A stretch of 64,000 bases of DNA from Beijerinckiaceae bacterium (GTDB taxonomy: Bacteria; Pseudomonadota; Alphaproteobacteria; Rhizobiales; Beijerinckiaceae): NCBI GenBank assembly GCA_947478405.1, contig CANJVX010000001.1, positions 124,001-188,000 of the forward strand, written 5' to 3'. Position 1 is the stretch's first letter. Each line of letters begins with the position of its first letter. The notes below the pieces were generated by a model that was given only the letters and a program-made list of their open reading frames with translations, ran no database searches and had not been told where the DNA came from. A program made the translations under genes and the position numbers. Below, piece by piece: positions 21,493 through 29,755 of this stretch.

Positions 21493-21894
21493 ATGGCCGC
21501 TTTTCATTTCGAGCTCGTTTCGCCCGAACGCCTCATCTTCTCAGGTGAGGTCGAGCAGGTCGTCGTGCCCGGATCCGAAGGCGCCTTCACCGTGCTCGAT
21601 GGCCATGCGCCGATGATGTCGACGATCCGCCCCGGCGTGGTTGAAATCGTCGAGACACGCGACCGCTCAAGCAAGCTCTTCGTTCGTGGTGGTTTCGTTG
21701 ATGTGTCTGGCAAGGGACTGACGATTCTCGCCGAGCAGGCTTTGCCGCTCGATGAGCTGAATACGGCCGCGCTTGATGCCCAGCTCAAAGCTGCCGAAGA
21801 AGACGTTGAAGATGCCGGCTCCGACGAGGCGCGCTCTGGCGCCGAATTGCGTCGTGACCAGTTGCGTGAATTGCGCGGCGCACTCAATCTTTAA
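21493..21894 (+). CDS. atpC: ATP synthase F1 subunit epsilon AtpC
   Basis: The epsilon subunit (133 residues) binds gamma and restrains ATP hydrolysis. The beta-sandwich domain is clear (FHFELVSPERLIFSGEVEQVVVPGSEGAFTVLDGHAPMM), and a C-terminal helical part of about 45 residues, rich in Glu/Asp/Ala, is present. ATG 21493 follows a GGAGAATAAGG ribosome site; a frame starting at TTG 21478 would include that site and is rejected. Last gene of the operon; it ends six bases from a convergent gene. Confidence 0.96.
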   Translation: MAAFHFELVSPERLIFSGEVEQVVVPGSEGAFTVLDGHAPMMSTIRPGVVEIVETRDRSSKLFVRGGFVDVSGKGLTILAEQALPLDELNTAALDAQLKAAEEDVEDAGSDEARSGAELRRDQLRELRGALNL

Positions 21895-21900
21895 CGCTGA

Positions 21901-22626
21901 TCAAGCCTTCATCAGATAAACGGATTCATCCATAGCTTTGCGCAGCTCATGGCTACGCAATTGCGTGAAGACGCGCGTGATCCAACTGCGCAAATCCGCG
22001 CGCACCACCAGCGACATTTCATCAGCAGCTGGCGGTTGCCGCAAAAAATCCGAGAGGGAAAAATCCGGCTGAGCAATGGTTGATTGCAGCATTGGTTCCA
22101 TCGGCGGAACTTGAAAAGAGCGCCCGACAGGAAAAGCATCCAGATGATCGTTGATCTTGCTGCCGAGACGCACAAAGCCTTCATTCACGACAGGAATAAC
22201 AGGCACACGCCGCCAGATCGCCTGAAGCCGCGTTCCAGCCTCAATCGCGGCGCGCTTTCCGTTGCTGATGAAGAGGATCGCTGGCTCAAAGCCGTTTTTC
22301 TCGGACTCTTCAAAAAAACCAATATCGCGCGCTTGGGCAAGAAAAAGCTGATGCGCAGGCGCACAAATTTCTACGATGCGCGCCTGCGTGCCTGCCTCCA
22401 GCAATTTGTCGAACAAAGCGATCTGCCCCGGCGTCGTCGCCAGATCGATGGTCTGTGCAATGTCGGGAAAAAACTGCTCAAGCGTCTGCCCGTGCACATC
22501 CGTGTCGAAAAGTGAAAAGCTGCGCCGATTGAACAAATGATAATCAACCAAGAGACGCGTAAATGTGCTGGCACCGCTTTTTGGGAACGGCGCGCAGATG
22601 AACCAGAGCGGAACTTTCCCGCTCAC
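21901..22626 (-). CDS. ParA/MinD-like protein with degenerate P-loop
   Basis: A 241-residue protein that aligns along its full length with the product of the gene just upstream (22623-23339): both share LFDTD/AFDTE, an aspartate/Ile-rich strand, A.DIGFFEESEKNG vs LRDVGFLDAVEDG, and a C-terminal VRADLRSWITR vs LRGYVRTWMRN block. The P-loop position reads APFPKSGASTFTR: the first (signature) lysine is kept as K16 but the catalytic lysine of GKTT is replaced by T21. The Walker B aspartate position is also Glu (ARIVEICAP). It is probably unable to hydrolyse ATP normally. Its ATG overlaps the upstream stop by four bases (ATGA). No known name. Confidence 0.75.
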   Translation of the reverse strand: MSGKVPLWFICAPFPKSGASTFTRLLVDYHLFNRRSFSLFDTDVHGQTLEQFFPDIAQTIDLATTPGQIALFDKLLEAGTQARIVEICAPAHQLFLAQARDIGFFEESEKNGFEPAILFISNGKRAAIEAGTRLQAIWRRVPVIPVVNEGFVRLGSKINDHLDAFPVGRSFQVPPMEPMLQSTIAQPDFSLSDFLRQPPAADEMSLVVRADLRSWITRVFTQLRSHELRKAMDESVYLMKA

Positions 22627-23339
22627 GTCCGACGCAACTCAGGCGCGATCAGCGTATGCAGGCCGATAGCGTCGAACTCAGAGGAAATATTGCGCATCCA
22701 TGTGCGTACATAGCCGCGAAGCACAAATGATCCCTGTTTGCCGGAGACAAAATCGGCAAAGGGCACCCCATTCAACTCGACTTGCTCATAGGCCATTTCA
22801 TCGAGCTTGGGGATGGTAATCTCGCCCGCACATTCCACGTCACCGAAATAGGACGCGTAGCTCTTGGGATCCCATTCGAAGAATGTGGTATCGTTGATAT
22901 GGTTCTTCGCTAGGAAGTAATGCGCTGTCTTCACAAAGGAGGCGATATCTGCAATCTCACCCAGCGACGATACGGACGGCCCGAGCACGTGAATGATGAC
23001 GAAGGTGAATTGACCGTCCTCAACGGCATCCAGAAAGCCAACATCGCGAAGCGCTTTCAGCGTCTGCGTCATCTGCCCCGCGCGCACGTCGATCACAGTC
23101 GCCTTGGCGGCCGAATCCGACAGCGTGTCGAGGATCTTCATCTGGTCAGCCGTTTCCGTAATGTCGACGATCGCCGTCTCATGCGGATGGAAGCGGTGTA
23201 GTGCACCGCGTGGCGATTCGGTGTCGAAGGCGCGGGCGGAAATCGACTTGGACGACAGATAATCGAGAACCGCTCGGGAGATCGTGGTCTTGCCCACACC
23301 ACCCTTGTCTGCCCCAACGAGAATGACCGCAGGCTTCAT
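22623..23339 (-). CDS. ParA/MinD-like ATPase
   Basis: A 238-residue deviant-Walker ATPase. MKPAVILVGADKGGVGKTTIS contains the full KGGVGKTT P-loop with signature lysine K12 and catalytic lysine K17; ATVIDVRAG is a Walker B-like strand. The C-terminal half lacks the usual ParA DNA-binding and MinD amphipathic-helix features that I can recognise, so the cargo is unknown. ATG 23339 is chosen because the P-loop is then at the N-terminus; the frame extends 60 codons upstream without homology. It overlaps the degenerate paralogue downstream, suggesting that the two proteins act together, perhaps as a heterodimer. Divergent from an acyl-CoA synthetase gene. Confidence 0.8.
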   Translation of the reverse strand: MKPAVILVGADKGGVGKTTISRAVLDYLSSKSISARAFDTESPRGALHRFHPHETAIVDITETADQMKILDTLSDSAAKATVIDVRAGQMTQTLKALRDVGFLDAVEDGQFTFVIIHVLGPSVSSLGEIADIASFVKTAHYFLAKNHINDTTFFEWDPKSYASYFGDVECAGEITIPKLDEMAYEQVELNGVPFADFVSGKQGSFVLRGYVRTWMRNISSEFDAIGLHTLIAPELRRT

Positions 23340-23517
23340 TCGGAAACTCCAGGAAAATAAAATTGTCGCAACGGGTTTCAGATTAGCTAGTTTCTCATAC
23401 TTCGCAACATAGATTGCTATTGATGAAACCCTGATAGGGGCACAGAGCCGGCCTCCGCTTGCCTGGCCAATGCACGCTCCGTAAGGTTTGGGAAGAAATC
23501 GCAGAGGAAAAAGCGCC

Positions 23518-25134
23518 ATGCTCGGCTCCGGAGCCGATTACGAGACCCTGAAGCGGCGATTCCGCTGGTCCGTGCCGGCGCGCTTCAATATGGGCGTCGC
23601 GATTTGCGATGATTGGGCGCGACGCGAGCCTGCTCGCCCAGCCCTTGTGGAATGGACCCCGACTGGGCTCGTTATCCACAGTTATGAGCAGTTACGGCAG
23701 GCATCGAACCGCCTGGTGCATGTACTGGCCCGGCAAGGAATTGGCCCGGGCGATAGGGTTGCGCTCTTGCTGCCGCAATCGCCAGAAACGCTCATCGCCC
23801 ATCTCGCGATTTACAAGCTGGGCGCCATTGCCATGCCGCTGGCTGCCCTGTTCGGGCGCGACGCGCTGGAATATCGGCTCACCAATTCGGGCGCAGCTGC
23901 GGTGATCACAGAGGCGCGCGGCCTCACTAAATTGCGTGAAATTGGTGCGCCCAATCTCCCCGATTTGCGTGTTATCTGGTCCATCGATGGCGCTGATGGT
24001 TCTGTGCGCGATCTGCATGCCGATATGGGGCGCGAACCGATTGAAATCGCGGCGCGTGACACGGGCGCAGATGAGCCCGCCTTAATGATCTACACTTCGG
24101 GCACGACGGGCCTCGCCAAGGGAGCCTTGCATGGTCATCGCGTCCTACTGGGACATATTCCAGGTGTGCAATTTCCGCATGAATTTCTACCCCAACCGCG
24201 CGACCGCATGTGGACGCCGGCTGATTGGGCCTGGGCAGGTGGATTATTAAATGTCCTTCTGCCATCGCTTTATCTGGGTGTAGCCGTTGTCTGTCGCCGT
24301 TTCGAGCGGTTTGATCCGGATGCAGCACTGGCGCTGATTGATGAGGCTGAAATCCGCAACGTGTTCATTCCACCAACGGCTCTTCGTATGTTGCGCGTCA
24401 TTGAAGAGCCGCACAAAAAATTCAAACTCGATCTACGTACCCTCGCATCAGGTGGCGAATCCCTAGGTGCGGAAATCTATGACTGGGGCCTTCGGGCTTT
24501 CGGTCTGACGATCAATGAATTTTACGGCCAGACCGAATGCAATCTCGTTCTGGCGTCCTGCGCCGCCAGTGGCGTCTCGCGTGCGGGTGCAATTGGTAAG
24601 GCTGTACCGGGCCATGATGTGGCGGTCATTCGCGATGATGGAACGCCCTGCGAAATCGATGAAATGGGGCAGGTCGCGGTATCGCGGCCTAATCCTGTTA
24701 TGTTTCTCGAATATTGGAAGCGCCCTGACGCCACACGCGACAAATTCATCGGCGACTGGATGACAACAGGTGACCTCGCGCGACAGGATGCAGACGGATA
24801 TGTGCATTTCATTGGCCGCGATGATGATGTGATCACGTCGTCGGGCTATCGCATCGGGCCGGGCGAGATCGAGGATTGCCTCCTGCGCCACCCCGCTGTG
24901 CAGATGGGTGCGGCGGTCGGTAAGCCCGATGCCTTGCGCACAGAAATCGTGAAGGCTTTCGTTGTGCTGAAGGATGGCTTTTCGCCATCCGAGGCCTTGG
25001 CTGATGAGATCAGGGCCTTCGTGCGCGCGCGATTGTCGGCGCATGAATATCCCCGCGAGATCGCCTTTGTCGGCGAATTGCCGCTAACAACAAGCGGCAA
25101 GGTGATCCGCCGTCTCTTGCGCGATCAGGCTTAA
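23518..25134 (+). CDS. AMP-dependent acyl-CoA synthetase
   Basis: A 538-residue member of the ANL superfamily that activates a carboxylic acid with ATP and CoA. Motifs: the P-loop-like MIYTSGTTGLAKGALHGH (about residues 192-209), NEFYGQTECNLV, TGDLARQDADGYVHFIGRDDDVITSSGYRIGPGEIED, and the C-terminal catalytic-lysine motif PLTTSGKVIRR. The WTPADWAWAGG motif and overall length resemble the medium-chain (ACSM-like) and acetyl-CoA-synthetase-like subgroup rather than long-chain FadD. The N-terminal F.VPARFN.GVAICDDWA fits this. ATG 23518 has a GAGG ribosome site nine bases upstream. Substrate not determinable. Confidence 0.9.
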   Translation: MLGSGADYETLKRRFRWSVPARFNMGVAICDDWARREPARPALVEWTPTGLVIHSYEQLRQASNRLVHVLARQGIGPGDRVALLLPQSPETLIAHLAIYKLGAIAMPLAALFGRDALEYRLTNSGAAAVITEARGLTKLREIGAPNLPDLRVIWSIDGADGSVRDLHADMGREPIEIAARDTGADEPALMIYTSGTTGLAKGALHGHRVLLGHIPGVQFPHEFLPQPRDRMWTPADWAWAGGLLNVLLPSLYLGVAVVCRRFERFDPDAALALIDEAEIRNVFIPPTALRMLRVIEEPHKKFKLDLRTLASGGESLGAEIYDWGLRAFGLTINEFYGQTECNLVLASCAASGVSRAGAIGKAVPGHDVAVIRDDGTPCEIDEMGQVAVSRPNPVMFLEYWKRPDATRDKFIGDWMTTGDLARQDADGYVHFIGRDDDVITSSGYRIGPGEIEDCLLRHPAVQMGAAVGKPDALRTEIVKAFVVLKDGFSPSEALADEIRAFVRARLSAHEYPREIAFVGELPLTTSGKVIRRLLRDQA

Positions 25135-26288
25135 GAAAACAGGCCGCCGTTGCGTGCCGGTGCGAGCGGATTATCTTCCATCGCAGCGCGATCGGGGGTG
25201 TCTGTGCGCGCGATATTGGCAAAGGCTGCCCAGAGCTTTTCGACAAAATCTACGGTGAGATCTTTCAGAATGAAAACAATCCGCGTTGTGTGATCAGCAT
25301 CAGGCCAGTTCTCCAGCCTGACGGGAGGATGAAACACATGCTGCACGCCATGGATGACAAGTGGGCGTGACACATCATCCGACAGCGCGACAATGCCTTT
25401 AACGCGTAGCAAATTGGGACCGTGAAACTCACGCAGCATATTCAGAAAAAGATCAACGCCGCGAGGATCAAGCGGTTGGTCTGAGCGCAGGCAATGGGCA
25501 CGAATGCGATCATCATGCCGGTTCACATCATGCGCGTGTCCATGGTGGCGATGATGATCGTGACCGTGATGCTGGTGATCATGCGGGGCTTCTTCCACCG
25601 CTTCCGCATTCAACCAGCGCGAGACATCGGCAGTCTTGGTGGCAGGGTCATAAAGGCCTGTATCAAAAAGATTGGCGGGCGTGGCTTGTGTTGCATCCAT
25701 CATCCGCGCAGCTGGATTGAGTGCTTTCAACCGAGCTTTCAAGGCGGTAATTTGCTCCTCACGCGCCAAATCTGTCTTCGACAAAATCAGGCGATCAGCG
25801 ACCGCTGCTTGTTTGACGGATTCTTCATGCGCATCAAGCGTTGCAAATCCATTCACTGCATCGACAAGCGTGATGACGCCTTCCAGTCGATAGCGCAGCA
25901 TGAGATAGGGATGGAACATGATCGTGTGCAAAACGGGCGCAGGATCAGCAAGTCCCGTCGTCTCAACCAGCACGCGCTGAAAGGGCGAGATGCGATTGTT
26001 GTCGCGCCGTTTCAAGAGATCTTCGAGTGTCGACACAAGATCGCCGCGAATGGTGCAGCACAGACAGCCTGAGGCCATCAAAATCATATCGCCTTCGGCG
26101 CGCTCGACCAGAAGATGGTCGAGGCCGATTTCGCCGAATTCATTGATGAGCACCAGCGTGTCCGACAAGGCCGGATCACGCAGGAGGCGATTGAGCATCG
26201 TCGTCTTGCCCGCGCCCAGAAATCCCGTGAGAACAGATACAGGAATGGGCGGTGGCGGACGACGCATCAGAACATTTTCGTCACTCAT
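25131..26288 (-). CDS. CobW/COG0523-family GTP-binding metallochaperone
   Basis: A 385-residue G3E GTPase. Walker A is GFLGAGKTT (residues 22-30), the family's metal-binding CxCC motif is SGCLCCTIRGDL (Cys75, 77, 78), ETTGLADPAP is the switch region and LSKTDLA the guanine-specificity motif. A His-rich loop (DHQHHGHDHHRHHGHAHD, about residues 225-245) separates the GTPase from the C-terminal CobW_C domain. Such loops are typical of zinc-handling members (ZNG1/YeiR/ZigA-like); a cobalt role in cobalamin synthesis is possible, but cobN is not adjacent. ATG 26288 overlaps the stop of the upstream D,D-carboxypeptidase gene (ATGA), so the two are co-translated. Confidence 0.9.
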   Translation of the reverse strand: MSDENVLMRRPPPPIPVSVLTGFLGAGKTTMLNRLLRDPALSDTLVLINEFGEIGLDHLLVERAEGDMILMASGCLCCTIRGDLVSTLEDLLKRRDNNRISPFQRVLVETTGLADPAPVLHTIMFHPYLMLRYRLEGVITLVDAVNGFATLDAHEESVKQAAVADRLILSKTDLAREEQITALKARLKALNPAARMMDATQATPANLFDTGLYDPATKTADVSRWLNAEAVEEAPHDHQHHGHDHHRHHGHAHDVNRHDDRIRAHCLRSDQPLDPRGVDLFLNMLREFHGPNLLRVKGIVALSDDVSRPLVIHGVQHVFHPPVRLENWPDADHTTRIVFILKDLTVDFVEKLWAAFANIARTDTPDRAAMEDNPLAPARNGGLFS

Positions 26289-27538
26289 TGCGCATTTACT
26301 TTTTGGCTCGCCATTGGCTTGGGGCTCAGTGGTCCTTGCGCAGCCTTCTTGGGGGTAGGTTTTTTGGTGACGATTTTCTTTTTCATCACCGGTTTTTTGG
26401 CCGATTTTGTTTTGGCCGCAATCGCTTGCGAGGCTGTCGCACCGATATTGGGTACGTTGGCATAAGCACTTGCGCTGGGCGCCGCGCGCGCTTGCGCCAC
26501 AGGCCCCGTCCAACCCACTTTGCGCCCAACGAATACATCGACGGCTTCAAACATAGGTCGGGGCCCGGAAATCAAGGCACGGTTGTCGCTGCCTTGCGGA
26601 GCGAATACGGCGAGATCGTCTTCCTGAATATTTTTTCGTCCCTTGCCGCAAATCTCCTCGCGGATATTGGGGGCGGCCCCTGCAACGTCGTGCAGATTGG
26701 TGAGATTGGCGCGCTGTCCGCGCCAGGCGGCAAAGCCTTTGTCAAAAAGATCGGCGGCTTTCAGCGTCCTCAATTTGACATTGGGGGAACCAAGGACCAC
26801 GACAACAAGATGGCGCCCTTCGCGCAAAGCGCTGGCCACAACATTGAAACCGGAAGCGCAGACAAATCCTGTTTTCATCCCATCGGCACCGGGATAGCGG
26901 CCGAGCAATCCATTATGCGTCGGGATAATTTTATCATCGAGCTTGAGTGCGCCGATGCCATAGAAATCTGCGACTTCCGGAAAATGCGTATAGAGACCGC
27001 GCGCCAGAAGGGCCATGTCGCGCGCCGAGCTGACGTGGCGGGGATCATGCAATCCGTTTGGATTGACGAAGAAAGATTTAGTCATGCCGAGCTTTCGCGC
27101 GGTCTGGTTCATCTCCAGCGCAAAATCTTCGACCGATCCGGAAATGCCTTCGGCAATCAAAATGGCAATGTCGTTTGCTGATTTCACCATCAGCATTTTC
27201 AACGCATTTTCGAGCGTTACTTCCGTACCGGGATTGAAGCCCATTTTGGAAGGTGCAGCACGCGCTGCGCGCATGGACATGACAAAAGGCGTGTCGAGAG
27301 TCACACGGCCCTCACGCACGGCCTTGAGGGCAACATAGGCCGTCATGAGTTTTGTAAGGGAGGCGGGATACCAAGCGCGGGTGGCTTCTTCCTGCGCTAT
27401 TACTTCACCGGTGACCAGATCGGCAACAAGGGAGGGCGCGGCTTTCGCTGTCCCCGTCAGGAAACCAGCAAAAACCATTGCCGCGACGAGGCTCTTCGAA
27501 AGTGCCGCTTTCATTTTAAATGGATTCCCGGTTTGCAT
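26285..27538 (-). CDS. D-alanyl-D-alanine carboxypeptidase (S11 family, penicillin-binding protein)
   Basis: A 417-residue periplasmic enzyme trimming the terminal D-Ala of peptidoglycan stem peptides. The three active-site motifs are present: SxxK in PASLTKLMTAYVAL (about residue 62), SxN in VKSANDIAILIAEG, and KTG in DGMKTGFVCASG. A signal peptide ends near residue 33 (GTAKAAP). The C-terminus after about residue 350 is a Lys/Pro/Ala-rich tail, not the amphipathic helix of E. coli DacA. ATG 27514 (MKAALSK) is an alternative start. It is the first gene of a two-gene unit with the CobW-type protein. Confidence 0.93.
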   Translation of the reverse strand: MQTGNPFKMKAALSKSLVAAMVFAGFLTGTAKAAPSLVADLVTGEVIAQEEATRAWYPASLTKLMTAYVALKAVREGRVTLDTPFVMSMRAARAAPSKMGFNPGTEVTLENALKMLMVKSANDIAILIAEGISGSVEDFALEMNQTARKLGMTKSFFVNPNGLHDPRHVSSARDMALLARGLYTHFPEVADFYGIGALKLDDKIIPTHNGLLGRYPGADGMKTGFVCASGFNVVASALREGRHLVVVVLGSPNVKLRTLKAADLFDKGFAAWRGQRANLTNLHDVAGAAPNIREEICGKGRKNIQEDDLAVFAPQGSDNRALISGPRPMFEAVDVFVGRKVGWTGPVAQARAAPSASAYANVPNIGATASQAIAAKTKSAKKPVMKKKIVTKKPTPKKAAQGPLSPKPMASQKVNAQ

Positions 27539-27615
27539 CGCTATCTTGGGTCATAAACTGCGACAAACGTCGCCCGATATCCAGATGGGCTGCGGCAATT
27601 TCGTGATGCCGGCCT

Positions 27616-27912
27616 TTAGGCCTCACCCGTTGCCTTGGCTTCAATGGCCAGCGCGTGAACGCCGGCTTTCAACTCCGCCTCGGCCAGTGCATTTATGATG
27701 CGATGACGTTCCAGCCGGCTCTTGCCGACAAAGGCCTGTGCCACCACTTTGATCCGGAAATGCGTTTCACCGTGCGGCTCGACCCCGCCTGGGTGCATCA
27801 TATGGCCTGCGTGCTGGTCGGATTCGTCGATCACAGCCAAATGTGTGGGCTGGAGGGCCTCCTGGATGCGGGTGGTGAGAGTTTCCTGAACGGTCGCTTG
27901 CTTTTGCATCAT
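27616..27912 (-). CDS. BolA family protein
   Basis: A 98-residue BolA-fold protein: L..RIQEALQPTHLAVIDESDQHAGH, then GETHFRIKVVAQAFVGKSRLERHRIINALAEAELKAGVHALAIEAKA. The conserved helix-turn region with R.ERHR and the C-terminal His are present. BolA proteins partner with monothiol glutaredoxins and bind [2Fe-2S] clusters or DNA. Start at 27912 or the next codon 27909. It is divergent from the J-domain gene, a pairing common in Rhizobiales. Confidence 0.93.
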   Translation of the reverse strand: MMQKQATVQETLTTRIQEALQPTHLAVIDESDQHAGHMMHPGGVEPHGETHFRIKVVAQAFVGKSRLERHRIINALAEAELKAGVHALAIEAKATGEA

Positions 27913-28050
27913 GATTGCTGAGCTCTCCGTGAGGCAACATGCCCGTTGCCCATCTTCCTATCATATCCGGCGACAGAATCTTGCCTCCGGGCAGTGTCAT
28001 CAGGCCGCGCCGCCTTGCCCAGTCGCGGCACCCCTCCTATTGTCCGCCGC

Positions 28051-28638
28051 ATGGATTTGAATTCGCCGATTTTCAAACGCATCCGGGTCAAGCCGGGCCC
28101 GAAGCCGGAGCCGACCACGGTTCGCTGCGATCACCCGGGTTGTGAGACCCAGGGGGAATTTCGCGCGCCCAAGGGGCGTCTGCGTGAGGGGCAGTATTTC
28201 TGTTTCTGCTTGGAACATGTGCGCGAGTATAATTCATCTTACAATTATTTCCGCGGCATGACCGATGATGACGTGGCCAAATACCAGAAGGACGACATTG
28301 TGGGCCACCGTCCGACCTGGTCCATGGGCGTCAATCGGGGCGGGAAGGGGCACCGCGAGGAGGGGCTGGATCCGGAGGGCTTCGTCGATCCCACGGGCTT
28401 TCGTCGTCAGGCGCGCCCCCAGGAGCCCAAGCGCTCCCGTTACGGGCTGGCAGCCATGAAGGCCCTGAATACACTCGGTCTCGATGAAACTGCTGATGCG
28501 GAATCAATCAAGGCGCGCTACAAAGAACTGGTCAAACGGCTGCACCCCGACGCCAATGGCGGCGACCGCTCGCTGGAAGACCGCCTGCGTGAGATCATCC
28601 ACGCCTATAATTATTTGAAATCGGCCAAACTCGCCTGA
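28051..28638 (+). CDS. J-domain (DnaJ-like) co-chaperone with N-terminal Cys-rich motif
   Basis: A 195-residue protein. The N-terminal half has a cysteine cluster (VRCDHPGCETQGEF...GQYFCFCLEHVREYN, about residues 25-60) that looks like a zinc-binding site, and the C-terminal ~60 residues form a J domain with the HPD motif (LVKRLHPDANGGDRS). J domains stimulate DnaK ATPase. ATG 28051 (MDLNSPIFKRIRVKPGPKP) is chosen since upstream sequence lies against bolA's promoter region. This gene sits upstream of cobS-cobT in many Rhizobiales, as far as I recall. Confidence 0.88.
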   Translation: MDLNSPIFKRIRVKPGPKPEPTTVRCDHPGCETQGEFRAPKGRLREGQYFCFCLEHVREYNSSYNYFRGMTDDDVAKYQKDDIVGHRPTWSMGVNRGGKGHREEGLDPEGFVDPTGFRRQARPQEPKRSRYGLAAMKALNTLGLDETADAESIKARYKELVKRLHPDANGGDRSLEDRLREIIHAYNYLKSAKLA

Positions 28639-28740
28639 GAGTTTGGTCACGGTCAGCAGGGCCTTGTCGGACCTGCGGCGATTGGCCTGTTGGCCTAAGA
28701 TTAGCCCGCGCGTTCTGTCGCTCGCGGGTACGGAGGTATG

Positions 28741-29727
28741 ATGCAAACGACTGATACGTCCCTCGCCCTGCCCGACACCAAGGTCAAGGTGCGCGAACTC
28801 TTCGGTATCGATTCCGACATGGAGGTTCCCGCCTTTTCCGCCACTAGCGAGCATGTTCCTGAACTCGACAAGGAATATCTCTTCGACCGCGATACGACCT
28901 TGGCCATTCTTGCTGGCTTTGCGCATAATCGCCGCGTCATCGTCACCGGCTATCACGGCACCGGTAAATCGACGCATATCGAACAGGTCGCCGCGCGCCT
29001 CAACTGGCCGTCCGTGCGCATCAATCTCGATAGCCATGTTTCGCGTATCGACCTCATCGGCAAAGATGCGATCGTGTTGCAGGATGGCAAACAGGTGACC
29101 GAATTCCGTGATGGTATTTTGCCCTGGGCCTATCAGCGCAATATTGCCCTCGTTTTCGACGAATATGACGCGGGCCGTCCCGATGTGATGTTTGTCATTC
29201 AGCGCATTCTTGAAGCCTCAGGCCGCCTGACGCTTCTCGATCAGAGCCGCGTTATCCGTCCCCATGTCTCTTTCCGTCTTTTCGCCACCGCCAATACGGT
29301 GGGTCTGGGCGATACGTCGGGCCTTTATCACGGCACGCAGCAGATCAACCAAGCGCAGATGGACCGTTGGAACATCGTCACAACGTTGAACTATCTGCCC
29401 CACGACAAGGAAGTGGACATCGTTCTGGCGAAGTCCCCGCATTACAAAAAGGGCAAGGAAGGCCGCGATATCATCAACAAGATGGTGCGTGTGGCGGATC
29501 TCACCCGTAATGCCTTCATGGCTGGCGATCTGTCGACCGTCATGAGCCCGCGCACGGTGATCACCTGGTCGGAAAATGCGGATATCTTCAAGGATGTCGG
29601 TTTCGCCTTTCGCCTCACCTTCCTCAACAAATGCGATGAGCTTGAACGCACGCTGGTGGCGGAATTCTATCAGCGTTGTTTTGGTCAGGAATTGCCCGAG
29701 AGCGCCGTGAATGTGGCGATGACCTGA
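28741..29727 (+). CDS. cobS: Aerobic cobaltochelatase subunit CobS
   Basis: CobS is the AAA+ subunit of the CobNST complex that inserts cobalt into hydrogenobyrinic acid a,c-diamide in the aerobic cobalamin pathway. The 328-residue protein has Walker A ([14 protein letters not shown]), Walker B ([16 protein letters not shown]), and [26 protein letters not shown] at the N-terminus, which is characteristic of CobS. Two ATGs stand in tandem (28738, 28741); the GGAGG at 28732-28736 better suits the second. cobT follows after 28 bases. Confidence 0.97.
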   Translation: MQTTDTSLALPDTKVKVRELFGIDSDMEVPAFSATSEHVPELDKEYLFDRDTTLAILAGFAHNRRVIVTGYHGTGKSTHIEQVAARLNWPSVRINLDSHVSRIDLIGKDAIVLQDGKQVTEFRDGILPWAYQRNIALVFDEYDAGRPDVMFVIQRILEASGRLTLLDQSRVIRPHVSFRLFATANTVGLGDTSGLYHGTQQINQAQMDRWNIVTTLNYLPHDKEVDIVLAKSPHYKKGKEGRDIINKMVRVADLTRNAFMAGDLSTVMSPRTVITWSENADIFKDVGFAFRLTFLNKCDELERTLVAEFYQRCFGQELPESAVNVAMT

Positions 29728-29755
29728 CAAGTTTCAGCTCCACAAGAGTGAAAGC

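Noticed and set aside
21897-21915. Inverted CTGAT/ATCAG at the convergent ends of atpC and the degenerate ParA gene
   Set aside because: Only five base pairs with no U tract; too weak to call a terminator.
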